The position numbers were made by a program, and so were the translations under genes. A DNA stretch of 39,807 bases from Pigoraptor chileana (Eukaryota > Opisthokonta > Filasterea): NCBI GenBank assembly GCA_943704495.1, contig CALSCR010002665.1, forward strand, positions 1-39,807, in the 5' to 3' direction. This document shows positions 19,315-27,566 of this stretch, piece by piece. The stretch's first letter is position 1. The number at the start of each line of letters is the position of its first letter. The notes under the pieces are model-generated. The model was not told the origin of the DNA, made no database searches, and worked only from the letters and a program-made list of their open reading frames with translations.

Positions 19315-22300
19315 ATGACATTAGTCACAGACACTTTGGACGCGCCCGAGGGTCCTAATGGCAGGGGACCGTCCACAGAGCCCGTTGACAGCATTGTGTG
19401 TGGGGATGTAGTTTACGCCGTTGGGGGTAAACTGGAAGCGCGGGACGCGTGGGGTCAGTGGTGGGTTGCAATAGTGTGGTCGTGGGCTCGCTGTGGATCG
19501 CATGCCTCATTGCATTGTATGCTCGTGGATATCAAACGCTATTTGCCTGTGAGGGAGCGGTGTGACGCGAATTATCAACACAATCGCCTTTGCGGGAGCC
19601 GCAGGTTTCCCGCCGTCATCCGCGGGGTGGACCGCTCTGACAGCGCCCTTTGGATCCACTTCATGAATTGGGCCGACAAGTTCGACGAGTGGATTCCAGC
19701 GGGAGAGGACCGCCTGCGCCCAGCCCTTGCGTTGTCGGCGGCAGAGCTCAAGGCGGAGGCGAAACGTCGTAAGGACGAATTGAAACAGCGCCGTCGTGAG
19801 GAGAAGCGGGCACGTGACCGGGCACTTCGCCTAGCCGGCCAACAGCAACAGCAGCATCAACAGCAAGATAGCGGCTGCACAGGGCTCCCCACGGTGGAAG
19901 GCGAACTCGACGGCGGGCCTGCAGCGGTGCAGGGAAACCGTGGATTTGCTGGGGCATGCGGAGCGGCTGTGGTTGATGCGGGGCATGTGGACACGTGGGC
20001 GGATGGCTCTGGGCACGCGTCTGTGCGGTTCCGATGCGCGTTTCCTGGCTGCGACAAATCGTTCCCCAAAAAGAATGCCATGGAATGTCACACCAAATTT
20101 GCGCATCGCGGTGGAAAAAAAGCCGGTGCCCCAATCGGAACACCCGCAGAAATAACGGGCGTGTTGGGCGTCGCGCATTCTGGAGCAGCTTCTGCCCATG
20201 GCCCTGCGCCTGCCAATTCCATCGCCGTCAGTGCCAAAGTGTCCACTGATTCGCTTCCGCCCGCAGGAAAGAGAAAGATTGCGACTGGGGAATTGGCTAA
20301 CGCGTCCATTGCAAATGTTGAAGATGTTGGGGTAAGTGCAGTGAGCAGAAAACGCCGCTCGACAGAACGGGACGCAAGCGAAGGGACTGCTGGTGGCGAT
20401 GGGAAACGTAGGCGTAGCGGTGGCGATCAATCTGAGGATGCGCCTGGCGTGCGGGCAAAGCTGAAGGTTTGTTGCAGTGCAGTCGAACTGTTGGTATTTT
20501 TGTACCCGCCTTCTTTGTCGTTCAAATAACCCAATGAACTTATGTGCGCTTTCCTTACAGGATGACGATGAACCATTTGAGGTGCTGGGGTATCGTCGTG
20601 GCCAACGGGTATTGGCACGCTGGCAGGACCGCCGAATATATCCGGCGCGTGTGGCTGGCTTCAACCGCGACGGTTCATTTAATGTGGTCTTTGACGACGG
20701 CATGAAGTATCGAATCACAACGCTTAATATTTTTCCTTATAACCGCGAACTGCTTGCGCGTCAGGCAAAGAAGCGAGCTCTCGCCAAAGCGGCTGCCGCT
20801 GCTTCCTCAAATGGCGATGGTGTTGGCGATGGTGCTGCCACATTTGATGTCACATTGGATGCCACCGAGGAGGGCGCGCAAAAGTCCTGTGCATCCGCAG
20901 GCCCCGGTCCAGGAGCCCCGCCCGCACTCGCCGCCGTGTCATCGCCCGTGTGCGTTCATGCGGAGGAGGACGCAAAGCGTATGGTCTCCTCGTTGACAGT
21001 TCAGCCGGAACATCCACTCGGGAACCATCGACGCCGCGGGAGGGCACGTGATCGCCCCAAGACTAAGGCAGAGCGGAGGGCTGAGCGCCTTGCATCCTCG
21101 TCAATGAAACTGCCCGCCCGTAGACAGCGCCCCGCTGTCGGATTGGCCCCTTTCAGCGACGACAAATCCGTGGTTCTTCCTCCCTCCACTCCCACCACTC
21201 CTTCCGGTCCTGCATGCGAGCCCCCATCGGCTCGCGTTGAAGGGAAAGGTGCCCAAGTTGGCACCGACAATGAACCGGCGCACACTGTGGCTATGGACAT
21301 CCCGGAGAGCGATCGCGCGAGTAAAGGCGTCTCCCGTGGTGATGCATCGCAGCATGCAACTCGTCAGTATGTGGTGGTTGTGGGACCAAGTGAGGGCGAT
21401 GGCGACACTGCGGGTGGCCGGCGATCTGGGCGTCTGAAAAAGCAGCCCGGAGTTAACAAGAGGAAGGTGGGAGAGGCTGCTACTGTTCCTGCTGTTGCTC
21501 ATACGACAGCCTGTGCGCACGGCCCTTGATATGCAGTCAGATTTCATTGCTGGCGTGTATTGAATGAGTTTGTGCCATGCCGGCCGGTTGTGTTCATGCT
21601 GCCAGAATGACGAAGTTATTCAATGCTGCGGATACGAGCATGACCACGGCTTCATGATCCGGTGCGATGGATGCGCGACATGGCAGCACGGATACTGCGT
21701 CGGCATCCACCAAGACCGCGTTCCCCCAAAATACCTCTGCCCCGGCTGCTCTCCGGTGTTGACAACGGCTGAAAGAGGTGCGTTGGCACTTATTTTATTG
21801 TAACTGTGAATGTTTGTTGGACATTTACTCAATTTCAACAGAGCAACCTCTGCGAACGAGTACACTTTCCATCTGTTTCAATGTGGCATTTTTTTTCTCT
21901 CTATTTTTTGTGCTAACTTTGGATGTCCCTTGTACCCTTTCCCATGCGCCTGTTAATTCCTGATTGTTGCTGATTGTTGCTGGTCGCAGGCACTTTTGCG
22001 AATGTAAACGCCACCCCGATTGTTCCAAATGGGAGGTATCGCCTGAGTGACCGGCTGCGCGCGTACGGGGCAATGCAGGGCGATGCACTCGCTGCAATGC
22101 GTATTCTCAGATCCATTCGACTGCGCGAATCAATGGACAGGTGCGCACTTCACATACTGTTTTCGTTTGTGTTTAAATACGTGTGGTTGCATGCCGTCAT
22201 CCTCGTCCATGTGCTTAGATGCTGCTCTATTTGTTGTGGGTCACCAGACATTGCGTGGAAGGCGGGGACCTCGCCGCTGTGTCGCGGGACCATGCTGCAT

Positions 22301-22698
22301 TGGCGGTTCATTTGCGGCGCCTGGAGGCTGACTGTGCGGGTGGGTCTGTCGAAGCATGCTTTCTAATTGCATGCCGCTGTAATTGGGACCATGGTGGTGA
22401 TGAAATCTGGGACTAAGCTTAATATTGCATTACGTAGTAGCAACACATCTATTCATCTCCTGCATTCCGCCCCCTGCATTCATCCCCCGCGTTCGACTCT
22501 GCCTTTGTGCTCCGCCCTATAATTTGCCAATGGAATTTAACTGCGCATTTGGCAGGCGTGGCACAAATTTGTCCAAGTATTCTGAATTGCATGACTTCTT
22601 TCCCGCCATATACAGAGTTGGACGTATTCAATACGTCTCCAGCAGGCACTGCCGCACTGAATCGCCTTCTGGGAGCATATCCGCCTGCACCTCATTGA
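19315..22698 (+). CDS. PHF20: PHF20-like chromatin reader (Tudor, C2H2, Tudor, PHD)
   Basis: Histone-mark reader of the PHF20/PHF20L1 type, subunits of MOF/NSL-type acetyltransferase complexes in animals. Seven exons: 19315-19460, 19605-20466, 20561-21466, 21606-21777, 21990-22140, 22248-22339 and 22556-22698, giving 823 residues. The first four exons are firm and the last two are inferred from phase. Domains in order: Tudor/MBT-like fold at ~40-100 (KLEARDAWGQW, then WADKFDEWIPAGEDRLRP), a Lys/Arg/Gln-rich region, one C2H2 finger at ~190-220 (CAFPGCDKSF...ECHTKFAH), a second Tudor at ~341-400 (GQRVLARWQDRRIYPARV), an AT-hook-like RRRGRARDRPK, and a PHD finger at ~638-690 (FMIRCDGCATWQHGYCVG). 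Intron 1 (144 nt) is a multiple of three and stop-free. It is convergent with MOCS2 at 55 bp. Confidence 0.88.
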
Positions 22699-22753
22699 AC
22701 TCCATTATCCATCTGATGAGTCTGTCGGTAGATCGCTGCAACACAGGCACATG

Positions 22754-23469
22754 TCATTCAATCTCAGGTCTGGGAGAGGGAAATGATCCATGTCCGTGAC
22801 CGTGCCCGTGCCCGTGGCCGTGCCCATCGCCCGGGCCGTGAAACGCTCGCGCGCCTGCCCATGCACACTCGCAGTTTTCCTTCCATGAAGACGAACCGTC
22901 CTCGTAGATCTCTCTCTTCCAAATGGGCACGGTCGCCTTGAGGACGTCAATGAGGTAGCCAACGGCCTCGAGAGATTCGCGGCGGTGCGCGGCGGACGCG
23001 GCAACAATGACACTCGCCTCCCCGACTGGCACGTGACCCAATCGGTGGTGTGCGGCGACCGCAATCAGCGAGGGCCAACGATCAGACGCATCCTCACACA
23101 CGCGCTGCAGCTGGCGCTCCGCCATCGCAACGTACCCTTCGTACTCGAGACGTGCCACAGCTTTGCCTGTACATACACCGCGAGTAGCCGTTAGTAGAAG
23201 CCAGCATTTAATGTATGTAGTTTGCGTGCAGCGCAGATTATTCTTATTGCGAACACAACCAACATAGTGAGCAATACAGACAGTGTAAGACTTCCATTTA
23301 CAATGGGCAAGCATCCACCTTCAAAGTTGTTGCGGGTCGTTCCAATGAATGTTGAAATTGCACCCGCAGCAGCATCGCCAACAAGCGCAACCACGCCATC
23401 CACAGACAAAGCGTCGTTTGTGACGGCAACAGCCACGCGGCAGGAGCCGTGCGTTCCCTCTTTTGCCAT
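22754..23469 (-). CDS. MOCS2B: Molybdopterin synthase large subunit (MoaE / MOCS2B)
   Basis: Converts precursor Z (cPMP) to molybdopterin using sulfur carried on MoaD. Two exons, 23469-23319 and 23166-22754, phase-consistent, 187 residues. Family signatures are FIGTTRNNFEG (substrate-binding Arg), LEYEGY, HRLGHVPVGEASVIVAASA, and KATVPIWKRE with the two catalytic lysines. The start ATG at 23469 lies 115 bp after the MoaD stop on the same strand. A 58-nt intron (23478-23535, donor GTAAGT, acceptor TTGTGCAG) fits between them, so one transcript probably carries both cistrons, as in animal MOCS2. The C-terminus has an unusual run of Gly-His dipeptides encoded at 22787-22830. Confidence 0.92.
22787..22830 (-). 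repeat. Gly-His coding repeat at MoaE C-terminus
   Basis: Seven consecutive 6-bp GGNCAC-like units encode alternating Gly and His after the conserved MoaE fold. Homologues end near the preceding residues, so this is a lineage-specific extension with possible metal affinity. Confidence 0.85.
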
Positions 23470-23584
23470 GTCGACACCTGCACAACCTCTGGCCAAGCCG
23501 TCAATGCCGCAAGAGGAGTGAAGAGGTGGACTTACGGGGCCGGTTCTTGATCTGAGCAATTCCCAACAAAAACAATTTGATGGG

Positions 23585-24121
23585 CTAACCACCGCTGAGA
23601 GGGGGGATAACCGCAACTTCACTGCCGTCGCGCAGTGGCACCCGCCCGTCAAGTGCAACGTACTCGTGGTCGACGGCAAGCGCAACGGAACTTTCCAACG
23701 GCCCGAGACTGGTTGGCGGCGATGGAGGCGGCGATGGAGGCGGCATTAGTGAGGCGAATTTGCGCCAATAAAAAGCAGAAGGGTGATACATCAAAAGCAG
23801 CATTGTGTTTACACGCCGCAACTGACTAATACTTTAAGCGACACAAAGAAACGAAATAGTGGCCAAACAACTGCAACTGGCATTTGTGACAAGCTGCTCA
23901 ATGTCGGCGTTAAAAACTGCAAGCACATGCTTACTGTGACCAGTCGTGTGGAAAACGCACCTTGGAATGGAGGCGATGATGCGGGCCAATAATTCCTCTC
24001 CACGAAGCGCCCCGTCGTCTTCAACTTCCACAGGAAACGAATCAATAGCACCAACGCCGGCAAGTTCCCGCGTCCTCGCAAAAAAAAGAAGACGGACGAC
24101 CACAACCGCCATGCTGCGCAT
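23585..24121 (-). CDS. MOCS2A: Molybdopterin synthase small subunit (MoaD / MOCS2A)
   Basis: Ubiquitin-fold sulfur carrier of molybdenum-cofactor synthesis. Two exons, 24121-23961 and 23708-23585, join phase 2 to give 94 residues. It begins with VVVVRLLFFARTRELAGV, continues with LLARIIASIPSLGPLESSV, and ends in VIPPLSGG. The terminal Gly-Gly, the site of thiocarboxylation, is the last codon before the stop, as required for function. The intron 23709-23960 is 252 nt. It lies upstream of MoaE on the same strand and is divergent to HYKK, so it is the promoter-proximal cistron. ATG codons at 24121 and 24112 are both possible starts. Confidence 0.93.
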
Positions 24122-24427
24122 GTAAAGAGTCTAAGATGCGGAAACAACGGAACTGTTGTCAGAGGGGGATCCCTTTCTGGCCTGTCATTAGCCGGTGACG
24201 GAATCTCCGCATGTCTCGGATACTAACCCTAAACCTACCTAACCCTATTACTGCATATGCACACTACACTCTATTAAACTGCCAGCCGACTCCATTAGGA
24301 CTTCGGGGCTTTAGGGGCGGCATGATCCATCCATCAGACCAACATCTCATCTGCATCTGGGACATAACACAGCTGCATCCTAAACTCTTCTCGGTGCTCA
24401 GCCGCGCAGTGCAGTGCTCGTGCTAGC
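24122..24427. promoter_or_regulatory. Divergent MOCS2 / HYKK upstream region with telo-box-like block
   Basis: There are 306 bp between start codons. The block at 24224-24248 contains TAACCCTAAACC and CTAACCCTAT, resembling telo-box promoter elements of plants and protists, midway between the two genes. No CACGTG palindrome is present. Confidence 0.5.
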
Positions 24428-25641
24428 ATGGCCTTCGCGAATGAAGCGGGAGTCTCCACGATCACCCGCCCTCCGCCCAGCTACCCGCTGCGATCGTCTG
24501 TCCTCCCCGCTCCCTCAGCAGCCACAACAAGGCCGTTGGTTGAAGAAAGCGAAGCGGCGATCCTTCTCGAGGTGAAGTTTGGTATCCGTTCCGTGCGACT
24601 CAAGCCGCTTCCCAGCTATGACGACCAGAACTATCACGTGACCGCCGGTAGGCCTATGACAAGCAATTCCACCGCAGTCTGATTTCTCAATTTGAATTGT
24701 TCTTTGGTGACACATAATGTTCATTCTCCGCTCATGCATGCGCAGAGAACGGAACCGAATATGTTTTGAAAATACACAATGTTAACGAAGACGAGACGAT
24801 TCTAGCGATGCAAAATGCGCTGATCCAACACCTTGATGTGCGCGGGGTGCCGGTGTCTACCGTTTGCCCGACATCGGACGGCGGGACAATGGTACGGCAC
24901 GTGACTTCAGCGGGTGAGATGCACATTGTGCGCGTGTTGAAATACGTGCCGGGTGTTCTGCTTCGTGATGTCGGGCATACCCCTGCGCTTCTGCGAGACC
25001 TCGGCAGCTTTCTGGGTCGCATGGACCGGGAGCTTGCCGACTTTTCGCACCCCGCCGCCCACGCGCGCGTGCTACACTGGGACATTGTCCAGGTGTTGGA
25101 CTCGCGCTCATATCTGGGCGACGTTGTGGACCCGGACCGCCGCCGCCTTCTGTGTGATGCACTCGCCGCCATGGAGGAGAGAGTATTGCCACGACTTGTG
25201 ACATTGCGGAGGGCGGTGGTCCACAATGACGCACACGAGCTCAATGTGCTTGTACACCCAACAGAGCCCCGCATCACGGCTATTATCGACTTTGGAGATG
25301 CCGTCTGCACAGCTGTTGCCTGCAATGTCGCAATCGCGCAGGCGTATGCAATGATGCTCACACTAAACGAACAGTGCGACAGTTCGCTCTTGGGACAGCC
25401 GGCGGTTGCGTTTGCCGCAGTGCGCGAGGGATACGCCGCCGTGCACCCACTGACACGCGAAGAGCACGACCTGCTGCCCTGGCTGGTCCTCGGACGGCTG
25501 TGCATATCGGTCTTATCATCCGCGCACAAGCAGCACCTCTTTCCCCATGACGAGTATGTGAGGGTGAGCGAGAAGCCCGCGTGGGCCCTGATCAACCTCA
25601 TGTGGCCGCTGCTCTCCGAGGGACACTCGTTTGCAGACTGA
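24428..25641 (+). CDS. HYKK: Hydroxylysine kinase (HYKK/AGPHD1), APH-fold kinase
   Basis: Aminoglycoside-phosphotransferase-fold kinase. The animal enzyme phosphorylates 5-hydroxy-L-lysine with GTP in lysine catabolism. Two exons, 24428-24647 and 24746-25641, with a 98-nt intron, encode 371 residues (human 373). The beta-strand NGTEYVLKIHN carries the nucleotide-binding Lys. The catalytic loop VVHNDAHELNVLV is at about 230-243 and the metal-binding IIDFGDAV at about 252-259, both intact. LKPLPSYDDQNYHV spans the exon 1 end and is typical of this subfamily. It could be another APH-family small-molecule kinase, but the length and N-terminal motif favour HYKK. It is convergent with the PB1-UBA gene at 180 bp. 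Confidence 0.9.
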
Positions 25642-25821
25642 CACGTGCAGCATACGTATGCTTTACCTTAATCCTATGTGAAGTGATTGATGCCATGGGA
25701 ATTTCATCGTGCGACCTTTTGTATGACGGGCGGAACTGTTGTCACAGATTCAAATGTAGATCACATGTCACGATGTATTAGAGACCTCAAGCAGCGGTGG
25801 AGTTATACTAACAGTTCCGTG

Positions 25822-26962
25822 TTAGGCCGTTAGCTCCTCCAAAACAGCCCGGACATCACCCTTGTGTACAATCAGCAGTGCCTCCCCAACGCTTCTCTCA
25901 AAGCCCATGTCGACAAGGGTGCGCAGTTGGCCCGCATACGGCCCAGAGAATTCGGGCTGTGTCACAACCACATAATCGTCGTCGTCGCCAACAGCAGCGT
26001 CGGTCATGCCAACTGCTGTCGCATTGTTAGTTACTTGCTGTCGCAGGGGGGCACTGGGATCTCGAAGCGCGGCAGTTGCCTTCGTGCACTGAGCAGTTGT
26101 CGTTGTCGCGGACGTCTCTGTGGAGGTCTGGTCAATTCCAAGCAAGAGATCTTCGCCGCGGTCTTCTGGAGCGCACGACCGATCCTCGTCTGCATTCACA
26201 TCGCCGACAATGTCAGTCAACGCCTCCTCCAGTGCGTTACTGACGGCACTCAGATGATCGCGTGCGCTTTCGCTCGTACGGCGGACGCGCTCTCGCAGAA
26301 CACCGACGATTTCACTCTCCTTGGCCCGCCTGAAGGCGCTGCTGACACTGTTTTGGAGAATCAGCCCTCCATAGTACGCTTCATTTGCAAGAAGCTCAAA
26401 TAGAGACGGCTCCCAGACGGAGGGCGGGGCTTGTGCACCCGAGGTATTGCCACATTCCGTTTCTTGTCGTTGGTCATTTGCCGGGATAGGATCCTCCAGC
26501 AAAGACGACTGCGAACGCCGCCGTCCTTTCACAATTATGCGAAGAACGTCTTCCTGCCGCTCATGCGCAATTTTGATAGCTTGCACAACGTCGTCGTCAC
26601 AGGCGACTGTGATGTGGTCACCCTCCTGCAGGGATAAACAAATTGCGCGTCAATTCAAAATGCTGATACGCACACCGTACTGATACCCACCGACAAAAAG
26701 GTATTGATCGCCAGTCATTCTCACCTCGTCAAGGTACTTGATCACGACGTCTGAATCGACGGAAAATATTTGAACGACGTTTGCGAGAAGTGCCTCCCAT
26801 GAGAGCGTTTCAGGTTCGAGCACTGACAGGCGACGGACATCATCGCCAAACTGCTCACGAATGACACAATAACCCGGACTTAGTCAAGAGTCCCAATGAT
26901 AATGCCAAAATATTCATACATTGGCGCTTAATAGAACCCACTTTGAGTTTGATCGTCAGCAT
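25822..26962 (-). CDS. PB1-LIR-UBA protein, minimal p62/NBR1-like candidate
   Basis: Three exons on the minus strand, 26962-26942 (only 7 codons), 26850-26725 and 26625-25822, close to 316 residues. Residues 1-83 form a PB1 domain with a basic first strand (MLTIKLK), FGDDVRRLSV and a full acidic OPCA motif (KYLDEEGDHITVACDDD), so it has both interaction faces. A ~175-residue linker is helical in the middle (LFELLANEAYYGGLILQNSV...). At about 262-270 is GDDDDYVVVTQ, an acidic-flanked aromatic-x-x-hydrophobic LC3-interacting motif much like that of NBR1. Residues ~275-316 are a UBA domain (LRTLVDMGFERSVGEALL). The ZZ finger and FW domain of p62/NBR1 are absent. Function as a selective autophagy receptor is inferred from architecture. 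Confidence 0.85.
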
Positions 26963-27566
26963 TTCGTTCCGTGGGTATCGCTGATGGGGCGTAATCTATC
27001 TCTGGGCCACAAGTCTCAAAGAATCAGAATGCGTCGTAAACGAATGCGTGTAGATAGCAGTCTAAACAAGCACTGATGCACCTGGTCGTATAAGAGCACG
27101 TGGCTTCATCCACTGCGAGACGTGTGGCGTGGTATGTGGTGCATAAGTGTGTTTGCCAACTTTCGACAGAGGGGATGGATGTCGGTCGCTGTCAGTGTTT
27201 GTCTTGCGCAATTCGTCATTCTCAGCCCGCCAGTCTTTTTAATTGAAAGTCTGTTGAATCCTGCGCATGAATTCGGTGCAACGCCAAATGTCACACCGGC
27301 TGAGTTGCCTGATTGGTTGCGCTTGGTCGCTGACGTCAACGATTTGTTGGTGACAAACGTCACGTGACGAGCCCGATCACCGTTTGTTGCAACATTACAA
27401 AAACATTTGTATAACAAAATCGAACGGCTATCACAAAGGGGTCTATAGCTTTTTCCTCGCCCGAGCTCTTATTTCACATGCAATAGTGTTCATGATAAGT
27501 GAGTCGGGCAGGATACTCATAATGATTCATAAAAATACGCAATGTTTACAGTCTCACAACAAAAAT
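26963..27566. promoter_or_regulatory. Upstream region of PB1-UBA gene with CRE and E-box palindromes
   Basis: This 604-bp interval lies between two minus-strand genes. TGACGTCA at 27331-27338 and CGTCACGTGACG around GTCACGTGAC (27359-27368) sit about 370-400 bp upstream of the PB1-UBA start. An 81-codon plus-strand frame at 27122-27367 overlaps them. I do not accept it as a gene without expression evidence. Confidence 0.45.

Noticed and set aside
20477-20560. Continuation of coding through the PHF20-like intron 2
   Set aside because: The exon-2 frame hits a stop at 20529 and the exon-3 frame is open only by chance. Donor AAG/GTTTGT at 20467 and acceptor TTCCTTACAG at 20560 join the frames in phase.
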